Part shown: positions 1 to 8,392 of the stretch, in pieces
Layout: each line of letters starts with the position of its first letter
How positions within the stretch are numbered: position 1 is the first letter of the stretch
Source of the DNA: CAKSFT01 sp045544615
GTDB taxonomy: Bacteria > Bacillota > Clostridia > UBA1381
Length of the DNA: 64,000 bases
Assembly: GCA_045544615.1 (NCBI GenBank)
Contig: JAZPZI010000026.1
Coordinates: 20,914 to 84,913 of the forward strand
Reading direction: 5' to 3'
The notes under the pieces: model-generated
The model's input: the letters and a program-made list of their open reading frames with translations, nothing else
Databases searched by the model: none
What the model was told of the DNA's origin: nothing
Program-made: the position numbers and the translations under genes

Positions 1-909
1 ACAGTTAAAAATTGTAACTTCAAGAATCTCGGAAACAGAGCCATTACTGTAAATGCAAGTGGTACAACTCAGTCTTCTGACGTCACAATTCAAAACTGCA
101 CAGTTACAGAATGTGGTACAGGAGGTTTTAATATTTCGGCAGGTGTGAGAACAACATTAACACACGGCAATGTTGTTGTAGACGGTTGTGATATTTATAA
201 GTGCTATAGACGAGGCCCATTTGATGAATCTCACTGTATCAGTCTTAGCGGATGCGGAAATACCGTTAAGAACACAAAAATGCATGATATGGGCGGAACG
301 GCAATCCATGTTGTTGGAAACGAACATTCTATTCTTAATAATGAAATTTATAACACTTGCTGGGCAACATATGACCAGGGTGCACTCTATATGCACGGTG
401 ACTGGTCATACTGCGGTAATGTTATAGAAGGGAACTACTTCCACCATATCAACGGAAGAAAGTCAACCGGTGTTCGTGCAGTCTACTTTGACAATATGGT
501 AAGTGGAAATACTGTGAGCAAGAACATCTTTGCATACTGTGATGACCCGGTATTCGTTCATGGAGGAAAGAACTTCACTATAGAAGATAATATCTTCTTT
601 GATTGCGAAAACTCAGCATCTGTTTATCCTGTAAGCGGATACGAAAACGGCGATGTTTCGGGATTTGTTTCAAAGCTGGATTCGTTGGATGTTTATAGCG
701 GCGTATGGTTTGAAAGATATCCTTGGCTTGCTGCTGCATATGATGAGCATAAAGCCGGCGATGTTTCGGCAAAGTATCCGAAGGGCAACATTGTCAGAAA
801 TAATGTAAGCTACAACTCGGGTAAGTGTTATATGCACCCGACCTATGCTCTGCCATACGGTGGCGTGTTTGAAAACAACACAACCGGAGAAGTTGTAATC
901 TATAAATAA
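1..909 (+). CDS. Right-handed beta-helix surface protein, C-terminal part (partial)
   Basis: The frame is open from base 1, so the start lies outside the window; about 302 codons are visible. Short Asn/Gly-rich strands recur every 20-25 residues (for example NNEIYNT, EGNYFHH, EDNIFFD, RNNVSYN), the pattern of parallel beta-helix (NosD/pectate-lyase-like) folds that bind or cleave polysaccharides. The gene ends with TAA at 907-909, just before a terminator. It precedes a co-directional secreted-protein cluster whose 1207-residue member also carries a beta-helix. The substrate and any catalytic residues cannot be told from this fragment. An internal GTG at 145 is not the real start because coding-like sequence continues upstream. 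Confidence 0.8.
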   Translation, partial: TVKNCNFKNLGNRAITVNASGTTQSSDVTIQNCTVTECGTGGFNISAGVRTTLTHGNVVVDGCDIYKCYRRGPFDESHCISLSGCGNTVKNTKMHDMGGTAIHVVGNEHSILNNEIYNTCWATYDQGALYMHGDWSYCGNVIEGNYFHHINGRKSTGVRAVYFDNMVSGNTVSKNIFAYCDDPVFVHGGKNFTIEDNIFFDCENSASVYPVSGYENGDVSGFVSKLDSLDVYSGVWFERYPWLAAAYDEHKAGDVSAKYPKGNIVRNNVSYNSGKCYMHPTYALPYGGVFENNTTGEVVIYK

Positions 910-914
910 GATGT

Positions 915-943
915 AAAAAGAGCCCGGAAACGGGTTCTTTTTT
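915..943 (+). terminator. Rho-independent terminator after the beta-helix gene
   Basis: The arm 915-926 and its near-complement 931-942 form a GC-rich stem with a GAAA tetraloop, and a T run follows on the + strand. It lies six bases after the stop codon. Confidence 0.85.
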
Positions 944-1100
944 AAAGTTTTAAGCAGAAATTTATCTTATATTACAATACTGTAACACGAGCATTTAATA
1001 TTGTGCAAAAATACTAATTGAAAAAGATGTGTCGCGATAAAGTTCGTGGAAAAGTCCACAATATTCCGAAAAAAATCCACTTCCCTTTTTGTGCTTATTA

Positions 1101-1109
1101 TGTTATAAT
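1101..1109 (+). promoter_or_regulatory. Extended -10 promoter for the surface-protein cluster
   Basis: A perfect TATAAT at 1104-1109 is preceded by TG at 1101-1102 (extended -10). The region 17 bases upstream is a poor -35. Transcription from here would give a leader of about 145 bases before the gene at 1264. Confidence 0.55.
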
Positions 1110-1115
1110 TTTACT

Positions 1116-1256
1116 GTGTAATAATATGGGAAAAGGGGCATTGCTTGTAAAATGTCCGGCACTGCGGGAAGGAGGACAAAACCCCGATTATAGTGAGTGT
1201 TCCGGGATTGATTTCAAATAGCAGTATCCCGTGAAATTAAAATAAATTTTAGGAGG
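1116..1256 (+). ncRNA. Possible structured 5' leader of the 458-residue protein
   Basis: The gap 944-1263 holds no convincing gene. Its second half is GC-rich for an intergenic region and has several complementary segments: GGGG near 1135 with CCCC near 1183, GTCC near 1154 with GGAC near 1172, and CGGGAT near 1203 with ATCCCG near 1226. The ribosome site AGGAGG follows at 1251-1256. It matches no riboswitch consensus I can recall (TPP, SAM, cobalamin, lysine, glycine, c-di-GMP). It may be a regulatory leader or only a stable 5' end. Confidence 0.3.
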
Positions 1257-1263
1257 TAATGGA

Positions 1264-2640
1264 ATGAAGAAAATTATTTTGCTGGCAGCAGCTATGATGA
1301 TGGCTATGTCAGCACAGGTAATGGCGGCAGATGACGAGTATATCTGGCATGATGAGTTTGACGACATGAGCAAATGGAAAATCGACTCAACAAACAAATC
1401 CGCCAGTGTTAGTGACGGATGGCTTGTGGTTGATGCATTCGATCTCGACGATAAGTTCAATGTTAACACTGATGGAATGAAAGAAGAAGAGATTAACAGA
1501 ATGTGGAATGACGACTTTGTCAAAATAAGTTCAGCCTTGGGAGGAGTCGATGTTACACCTTTCCCTGAAATTGAAGTGGAAATTAAGGTTGTATTCCCTG
1601 ATATTGAAATTCCTGAAGGATATGGAGACGCGGGAAGTAATAACTTTGATTTTCCGAGCATTTCAGGTAAGAATATCAGTAATGATAATATGACCTGGTT
1701 GCATGGTGGTTTATACTACGGTAGATTCATAGGTTACGACAATGCCGGTAACTCAAAGCAGATTTATCCTACAGATTTCTGGATAATGCCAAGAGCAACC
1801 GAGCTTTACTGGAAAGCAACAATCAACAGAGTAACAGGAAAGACAAAGTATGTTGTATCCGACAAGGATGGAGTGGAGCTTGGAAGCCTGTCTCTTCCTA
1901 ATTCAGCAGCTAATGCTAAATCGCTATCCTCGCTCTCAATAACAATTCCGGAAAGTTATAAGGCTAAAATTGACTACATAAGAATTAAGGCTTTGGGTGT
2001 GAATGTTATGTCAGCGACAACCGATAAAGACGTTTTGCTTGATAAGAACATAAGAACAGATGCAGGTATGAAGCTTACATTCAGCCATGTTCTTGATAAA
2101 GACACACTCGATGGCATCACACTTACAGATGCTGCAGGGGATGTGGTTGACATGGAGATTACACAGGATGATGTAAATAAAAAGCTTTATAATGTTTTCT
2201 TCCCGGCAGGACTCAAATACGATGCCGAATATACGCTTAAGATTTCTGATACGGTTACGAGTGAGGATGGCAAAGCTTTGAATGCATTTGAGAAGGTTTT
2301 CACAACAGAGGCAAGCCCGTTCAGATTCTCACAGATTGTTCACCGTAACCAGTCTAACGGTAACATTGATGACATTAGTGACCTCAGCGGTGTAACTTCA
2401 ACCAAGACAATTTTGCAGTCGAGAAACTCTACAGGTTTTACAAGAGCAATTGAAGTTATTCGTGTAATTTATAACACAAAAGGTGAGGTTGTTAAGGTTG
2501 TAACCGATTCGTTCGGAAGTATCGGATCAAATGTAAAGAACAGCACAACTTCAACAATCGACCTCACAGGGCTCGATGCGGCTTCTATGGAGGTATATAT
2601 CTGGGATGCATTCACGGGGATGCACAAAATCGTAGAATAA
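1264..2640 (+). CDS. Secreted protein with Ig-like (Big_5-type) domain
   Basis: The 458-residue product starts with a clear signal peptide (residues 1-21, AQVMA then AADD). Residues 25-230 (DEFDDMSKWKI, DGWLVVDA and later strands) look like a concanavalin-type beta-sandwich. Residues 245-350 resemble the SbsA/Big_5 Ig-like domain (LTFSHVLDKDTL, LKYDAEYTLKISDTV). The last 90 residues end in a VYIWDAFTGMHK motif, a C-terminal module seen in clostridial polysaccharide-active proteins and again in the gene at 62599. AGGAGG stands eight bases before the ATG. No enzyme active site is recognised; a glycan-binding or cell-wall role is inferred from domains and neighbours. Confidence 0.75.
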   Translation: MKKIILLAAAMMMAMSAQVMAADDEYIWHDEFDDMSKWKIDSTNKSASVSDGWLVVDAFDLDDKFNVNTDGMKEEEINRMWNDDFVKISSALGGVDVTPFPEIEVEIKVVFPDIEIPEGYGDAGSNNFDFPSISGKNISNDNMTWLHGGLYYGRFIGYDNAGNSKQIYPTDFWIMPRATELYWKATINRVTGKTKYVVSDKDGVELGSLSLPNSAANAKSLSSLSITIPESYKAKIDYIRIKALGVNVMSATTDKDVLLDKNIRTDAGMKLTFSHVLDKDTLDGITLTDAAGDVVDMEITQDDVNKKLYNVFFPAGLKYDAEYTLKISDTVTSEDGKALNAFEKVFTTEASPFRFSQIVHRNQSNGNIDDISDLSGVTSTKTILQSRNSTGFTRAIEVIRVIYNTKGEVVKVVTDSFGSIGSNVKNSTTSTIDLTGLDAASMEVYIWDAFTGMHKIVE

Positions 2641-2680
2641 TAAAGATAGTATTTAAAACTCTATCGGAAAGGAAAATGCT

Positions 2681-5600
2681 ATGAAGAAGAAATTTTGGGC
2701 AATAGCAGCAGCACTTGTTACAGCCATTGTTGTAAGCCTGGTTCCGGTTATGACTAATGCTTCATCGGGCATAGAAACTGTAAAGGATACAGTTGTTCGT
2801 GATGTGCTTGCAAACAGTATAGTTGTTCATATCGGAGCGCCTGAGGCTACAGTTAATGGCGAGCTTGTTGAGCTTAAAGATGGTTACGACAGAGTAACAC
2901 CTGTTGAAAAGGACGGAAAACTTTATGTTCCTGGAAACCTTGCAACAGTAACAGGTGCAACAACAGTTGCTGAGACAACAATAAACGGCAAGAAGTATGT
3001 TGCACTCGATGATGTTGCAACAGCTTTGGAGATGGAGATAAGGGAACTTGGAAACATCGTAGTTCTTTCTAAAGACGCTTCTGTTCTTGACAAGGCAGAA
3101 AAGAAAGAATCAGATATCGAATTGCTTTTCGGTCTCTTTGTTGCACCTGACGGCACAGGTTCAGGTACATTCAAGGGCCCGTTGGGATCTTTGCAGGATG
3201 CAAAGGGTAAAGCAAAGGCAACAGCTGAGAGAATTGGCTGGATTGGTGATGAATATAAGGTATACTTCCGTGGCGGTCTTTACCCGATTGCTGAGAGCGT
3301 AGTTTTCAGCACACAGGACAGCGCACCGGAAGGCTGTACACTCGTATTTGATGCATACCCCGGTGAAGAACCGCAGTTTGACGGTTCGGTTTCAATCAAG
3401 GGTTCACAGATGACACAGGTTACAAGTAATGCTATCCTGAACCGTGTGCCTGATGAGGCAAAGGGATATATCTACTCAATTGATTTGAAGCAGTTTGGTT
3501 ACACACCAAAGGCAGGAAACCCAAACAGCCAGTATATCCTCTATGACGGAACAAAGTTTACACAGGCTCGTTGGCCAAACTATTCCGATGCAAAAACGGA
3601 TAAGGCTGTAAAGGATACATATTCGGCATCTTCGCCATATGTATCAACAACAATTAAGGATGTTGACAGGGCTCTCAGATGGGGAACAGCAAGTGATGTA
3701 TGGATGAATGTATCATTTGTTTACACCTGGGCTAATCAGGACTTCAGAGCAACTGTTGATCCGAAGACTGCAACAGTTACATGTCATGATACAAAGCCAA
3801 GCTATCAGCCAATCGGTAACAACAAGACATACTATATGTATAACCTTATCGAAGAGCTTGATATCGAAGGTGAGTTCTTTATTGACAGATCAACAAATAC
3901 ACTTTATCTGATTCCATATAAGTCACATCTTGTTGACGGAACATTTGCTGACAGAACAATCAATATCTGTACATTGGGTTCGGCAATGGTTGACTTGCAG
4001 GGTGTAAAGGGCGTATCATTCAGACGTCTTACATTCCAGAACTCAACTGCAAAGCTTGTAAATGCGGAGAATGCATCATTCATTGAATTCCTCGGTTGTG
4101 ATTTCATGAATACTGCAGGTGCCGGCATATACGGCAGAGGAATGCAGGACTTCAAGGTAAACAGTAACGACTTCCATAACCTTGGCGGAACATGTGTTGA
4201 CCATGAAGGCGGTCGCTTGCACACATTATCAGACGGTAGAGTTGAAATCATCAACAACAGAATGTATGATGTTGCAAGAGGTGTTGGTTCACAGTACTAT
4301 ACAGCTCATGGCATCCGTGTTGCACATAACGATATAACAAGAACTCAGGAGCAGGCTGTTTCAGGCTTGTGTTCACTCGGTTACTATGAACTCAACGAAG
4401 TATGGGATACAGGTACAAGACGAGTTGCTGACTCGGGTACATTCTATACATACATGAACCCATATGTTACAAACAGAACTTTGCAGCATAACTATGTTCA
4501 TGATACAGACGGTACAATGACAATCATGTATTCGGATAATGCTTCAACAGGTTTCTACTGTTACAACAATTTGTATAGACATACATCAAGACCGTTCTAT
4601 TCAAACGGTGGTGAACAGAACTGGTTTATCAGTAACATGACACTCGACCAGAGCCACTCAGAACACGGTGACGAAATGGCAAAGGTCGCTGCAGCAGAGC
4701 GTGACGATAATACCACATGGGATTTCAAAAACTTAAAGCTTCTAACCTCAAATAATTGGTCAAACTACCAGATTACAATGTTTGACCGTTCAGCAGGTCT
4801 TGACTGGGAGCTCTATAAGAATACTCCTCCATACGATTATGTATATAAGCTTTATGCAAGAGAATACCTTGACCTTCCGTATGAGAATGTTATAAAGAAT
4901 AATGCAAGTATCCGCTCGGGTGGCATAGCGGTTGATAAGTGGACAGAACCTTACCTTGTAAATGAGAACAATGTTCAGTATACAGACTATGCTGAGGTTG
5001 GTTTTGTTGACTATGACAGCAATAACTTCAACTTGAGAGAAGACTCAAAAGTATATAAGGATATTCCTGAATATAAGCACATTGACTTTGATAATGTAGG
5101 TATCTACATTGATGAGTACAGAACAAAGTTACCTGAATGGGATTTCGACTTCAATCTCCTGATGCCTGCTAATAAGGCTGAAGATGTTGACGCTAACGAA
5201 ATTGTATTCCTTTGGGAAGCAAATGAACACACAAGAAAGTTCAGATTTGAGCTTGCAACAGACCCAGAGTTCAAGTATGTAATAAGAGACAGCGTTGTAA
5301 TGGGTAACACTATTACAATCAAGAATCTCCGTTACGGCGAAAACAGATACTACTGGAGAGTTACTGCAATGAACACAGACGCTCAGGCCTACGATAAGAA
5401 TGCAATTCAGGCTTGTAGCACACCATACTTCAGCTTCACTACAAGAGCGGAAGAAATTGTAAACATCAAGCCTGCAAGAGATGCGATTGAACGTGCTAAT
5501 GTTACAAAAGCAACTATCCACGAGGGTGAGAATCCTGGTGAACACAAAGCCGGCACAGCAGAAATGTTTGATGCTGAAATCAAGGCTTTTGCAGAGTATG

Positions 5601-6304
5601 TTGAAACAAAGAGCTATTCACAGAGAGAAATCGACAAGAGAATCGCGAAGTTTACAAGCGTAATTGACTCAATCAACGGCCGTAAGCATGCTGAGACAAT
5701 CACACTTGACAGATACCTTGGAAACCTTGCTGCATGGGATACACAGCCAAACGTAACATTCCATACACTAGACGAGAGAGGCAACGGAATTAAGTTTGAG
5801 CGTACCTCAAGCTCGGATAACTACAGTACAGGTATTACAACACCAATTGAAAATTACCAGACAATCCAGTTCGATACTGAGTTTGACTTGTCGAAGGAAG
5901 GTTCATGGCTCTACTATGGTTTAAGAGCGAGCGGTACTCACGGTGCTTACAACAATACCACACTTTACTTTATAGTTGTTAACAACCAGGGCTTGGAATT
6001 CCAGAGATGGGGCGCAGGAGCAAGACTCTACACCACATACTTTGATGATAAGTTTAAGCTTGAAAACAACAAGCGTTACAGTATTGAATACGGAGCGATA
6101 GACGACGAAGACGGTAATGTACGCATTACATTTAAGATTAACGGTGAAACTGCTATCGAATATGTAGATTCAACCGATGAAAAGATTGTTGACAAGGGAT
6201 TCTTTACAGTTTACTGTTCAACAACAGATACACCAATCAGAATCTTGGAATACACAGGTCAGACACAGGGCTTCTCGCCTGATTATGTACCTGCTGCTGA
6301 GTAA
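2681..6304 (+). CDS. Large secreted beta-helix glycosidase-like protein with stalk and Fn3-like domains
   Basis: The 1207-residue product has a signal peptide (about 1-28). Residues 45-140 resemble a copper-amine-oxidase N-terminal (stalk) domain (KLYVPGNLA, KKYVALDDVATALEME). A region starting LFVAPDGTGSGTFKGPLGSL (near 150), the segment LIEELDIEGEFFIDRSTNTL (near 390) and then beta-helix repeats to about 650 resemble GH141-like and related beta-helix glycoside hydrolases. Residues 830-925 look Fn3-like (EIVFLWEANEHTRKFRFEL, YYWRVTAMNT). The last 200 residues look like a concanavalin/LamG-type module. The gene follows the 458-residue gene by 40 bases with an AAAGGA ribosome site. Glycan degradation is inferred; the catalytic acids are not identified. 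Confidence 0.75.
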   Translation: MKKKFWAIAAALVTAIVVSLVPVMTNASSGIETVKDTVVRDVLANSIVVHIGAPEATVNGELVELKDGYDRVTPVEKDGKLYVPGNLATVTGATTVAETTINGKKYVALDDVATALEMEIRELGNIVVLSKDASVLDKAEKKESDIELLFGLFVAPDGTGSGTFKGPLGSLQDAKGKAKATAERIGWIGDEYKVYFRGGLYPIAESVVFSTQDSAPEGCTLVFDAYPGEEPQFDGSVSIKGSQMTQVTSNAILNRVPDEAKGYIYSIDLKQFGYTPKAGNPNSQYILYDGTKFTQARWPNYSDAKTDKAVKDTYSASSPYVSTTIKDVDRALRWGTASDVWMNVSFVYTWANQDFRATVDPKTATVTCHDTKPSYQPIGNNKTYYMYNLIEELDIEGEFFIDRSTNTLYLIPYKSHLVDGTFADRTINICTLGSAMVDLQGVKGVSFRRLTFQNSTAKLVNAENASFIEFLGCDFMNTAGAGIYGRGMQDFKVNSNDFHNLGGTCVDHEGGRLHTLSDGRVEIINNRMYDVARGVGSQYYTAHGIRVAHNDITRTQEQAVSGLCSLGYYELNEVWDTGTRRVADSGTFYTYMNPYVTNRTLQHNYVHDTDGTMTIMYSDNASTGFYCYNNLYRHTSRPFYSNGGEQNWFISNMTLDQSHSEHGDEMAKVAAAERDDNTTWDFKNLKLLTSNNWSNYQITMFDRSAGLDWELYKNTPPYDYVYKLYAREYLDLPYENVIKNNASIRSGGIAVDKWTEPYLVNENNVQYTDYAEVGFVDYDSNNFNLREDSKVYKDIPEYKHIDFDNVGIYIDEYRTKLPEWDFDFNLLMPANKAEDVDANEIVFLWEANEHTRKFRFELATDPEFKYVIRDSVVMGNTITIKNLRYGENRYYWRVTAMNTDAQAYDKNAIQACSTPYFSFTTRAEEIVNIKPARDAIERANVTKATIHEGENPGEHKAGTAEMFDAEIKAFAEYVETKSYSQREIDKRIAKFTSVIDSINGRKHAETITLDRYLGNLAAWDTQPNVTFHTLDERGNGIKFERTSSSDNYSTGITTPIENYQTIQFDTEFDLSKEGSWLYYGLRASGTHGAYNNTTLYFIVVNNQGLEFQRWGAGARLYTTYFDDKFKLENNKRYSIEYGAIDDEDGNVRITFKINGETAIEYVDSTDEKIVDKGFFTVYCSTTDTPIRILEYTGQTQGFSPDYVPAAE

Positions 6305-6320
6305 ACAATCGAAACCACCT

Positions 6321-6344
6321 CAAAAGGGCTTGAGTGCCCTTTTG
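6321..6344 (+). terminator. Intercistronic hairpin
   Basis: The 9-bp perfect stem CAAAAGGGC/GCCCTTTTG is not followed by a T run. It may be an attenuator or mRNA-processing stem between two surface-protein genes rather than a full terminator. Confidence 0.5.
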
Positions 6345-6388
6345 GGGCGGGATTAAATGTAATGTTACAGAAAGGAATGATTTAGAAT

Positions 6389-8374
6389 ATGAAGAAAGTT
6401 GCTTTTATTACTGCCTTGTCGCTTATGCTTTCTGCATTGCCTGCAAGCGCAGCAATATCAGATGTGACCGTAAGTAAGGGTTCTTTAGACAGAAGCTTTG
6501 ATGCTGCAAGAACTCTCTACTATGTAACGGTTGACGAAGAACTTTCGGCAGCACCGACTATTTCTGCAACAGGTGCAACAGTAATCCAGACTGCAGACAT
6601 CAGCTCGCCGAAAGCATCAAAAAGAGTAACTATTCTCCAGGATGACGAAACAGGTACAAAATACCGCTTCGTTATTAACGGAAACCAGGAAGAAGTTACT
6701 ATAGATGAGATGAGCATTTCAGATACCGGTCTTTTGACTGTTAAATATAGCTCATCAATTGACGGATATTTAAATATCACTGTTTTCAGACCAAAGGCAG
6801 ACGATTTGGGTACTGCGGATAAGGATGAAACAGAAACCTCATTCGGGTATTCTGATATCGCAGTAGGCGATATCACCGACAAGGTTTTACTTGTAAAGGA
6901 AGTCAAGGGCGGATTTGACAAGACCTTTACATATCAGCTCTCAGATACAGATAAAGGCGGTATGTATACTGCATATATCGGCGGTAAGAGCATTGCAAGT
7001 GCAAACAAGGCTACTGATGCCAAGTACTATTTGACAGACTGGACAGGTGTTCTTGCTGATATCAACGCAGTTTCTGATGAGGCAGGGCTTGACAGCTTTA
7101 TGAACAAATATGAGACAAAGCTCAACCTTGACTTGACAGAATATAACGGATTTGCTGACAAGTCAAACTATATTGCCCAGCTGACAGGCAAGGGCTTTAC
7201 AAACAAAGAAGGCTTCCTTAACGCTTTGTCAGAAGCAGAGGTTTTAACAAGATTAAACTCTACAACAAGTGACAAAATCCTTACAGTGTTAAAGGAAAAT
7301 GACGATGCTTTGGGAATAGATATGAGTGAAGGTAGTATCTATGATGAAGTTGACTCGAAGAGTGCAGTTGCAGCACAGTTTACAAGCTATCAGGGCCTCA
7401 ACTCAAAGAAGGCTATTGCTGATGCGTTTAACAAGAGTGTTGCACTTGTATATTTAAATGAAGCAGAAGCCGATGAAGTTGCAGGCAGATTTGATGATGT
7501 TAAGGCTGTTGCAGTATCGAAGGAACTTGCTGACAGAATTGATGCTGTCGAGATAAGCAACACGGATAAGGCAGATGTTATGTGGAGAAGCTTCGTGGCA
7601 CTGCCGGATCCTACAGACCTTGCTGATTTGGCAACAAAGCTTGAGCCATTGGTTACAGAAGCTGAAAAAACTGATCCACCAAAGGGTGATGGCGGAAACA
7701 GTAGCACACCATCGGGACCTTCATTTATCCCGGGAAGCTTGGATAAGGAAGAAGACGAAACAACAGGCGAGCCAATATATGAACCAAGCGAAGAAATCCC
7801 TGTAAAGATTGACCACGCAGTTTATACCGACCTTGGAAACCACAAGTGGGCTGAAGAAGCAATCCTCTATCTTTCGGACAGAAAGATTGTAAACGGTAAG
7901 GGTAACAGAATCTTTGACCCGGGCGCACAGGTTACAAGAGAAGAATTCCTGAAGATGTTGGTACTTGCAACCGAACTGGAAACAAATGAAAACAAAAACC
8001 CATTTACAGATGTTAATGATAATGCCTGGTATGCACCTTATATCAAGGTTGCTATTAAAACAGGTATCACAAAGGGTAAGTCAGCTACTGTATTTGGTAT
8101 AGGTGATCCTATTACAAGACAGGAAATGGCCGTTATGCTTCAGAGAGCTGCAAAGGCAGCAGGTATCAGCACAACCGATAAGATTGACCTTGTATATTTT
8201 GAGGACCCATTTGTTGATAGAAATGAAATGGCAAGTTGGGCATCATCGAGTATTACAACACTTTACAAGGCAGGATTTATAAGCGGTGTCGGTAACGGCA
8301 GATTTGCGCCAAATGCCACAGCTACAAGAGCTCAGGCAGCGCAGATGATCTATAACCTGATCAAGGGATTATAA
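6389..8374 (+). CDS. SLH-domain cell-surface protein (C-terminal SLH repeats)
   Basis: The 661-residue product has a signal peptide (1-22, ending LPASA). Residues 25-430 are acidic and of unknown fold, and a Gly/Ser/Pro/Glu linker follows (about 435-485). Three S-layer homology repeats end the protein, with characteristic WAEEAILYLSDRKIVNGKG, PYIKVAIKTGITKG and SSITTLYKAGFISGVGNGRF segments each followed by the TREEFLKML/TRQEMAVML/TRAQAAQMI motif. SLH repeats anchor proteins to pyruvylated secondary cell-wall polymers, so this is probably a wall-bound scaffold or S-layer-associated protein. The next SLH gene begins 18 bases later, suggesting one operon. Confidence 0.85.
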   Translation: MKKVAFITALSLMLSALPASAAISDVTVSKGSLDRSFDAARTLYYVTVDEELSAAPTISATGATVIQTADISSPKASKRVTILQDDETGTKYRFVINGNQEEVTIDEMSISDTGLLTVKYSSSIDGYLNITVFRPKADDLGTADKDETETSFGYSDIAVGDITDKVLLVKEVKGGFDKTFTYQLSDTDKGGMYTAYIGGKSIASANKATDAKYYLTDWTGVLADINAVSDEAGLDSFMNKYETKLNLDLTEYNGFADKSNYIAQLTGKGFTNKEGFLNALSEAEVLTRLNSTTSDKILTVLKENDDALGIDMSEGSIYDEVDSKSAVAAQFTSYQGLNSKKAIADAFNKSVALVYLNEAEADEVAGRFDDVKAVAVSKELADRIDAVEISNTDKADVMWRSFVALPDPTDLADLATKLEPLVTEAEKTDPPKGDGGNSSTPSGPSFIPGSLDKEEDETTGEPIYEPSEEIPVKIDHAVYTDLGNHKWAEEAILYLSDRKIVNGKGNRIFDPGAQVTREEFLKMLVLATELETNENKNPFTDVNDNAWYAPYIKVAIKTGITKGKSATVFGIGDPITRQEMAVMLQRAAKAAGISTTDKIDLVYFEDPFVDRNEMASWASSSITTLYKAGFISGVGNGRFAPNATATRAQAAQMIYNLIKGL

Positions 8375-8392
8375 TAAGGGAGGTTAAGCAGT

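Noticed and set aside
1018..1221. 67-codon plus-strand frame in the leader region
   Set aside because: It starts at a non-ATG codon without a ribosome site, runs through the promoter and GC-rich leader, and its product looks unlike a protein.
1188..1661. 157-codon minus-strand frame
   Set aside because: It is antisense to the signal peptide and first domain of the gene at 1264; no ribosome site and Ser/Ile-rich composition typical of a shadow frame.
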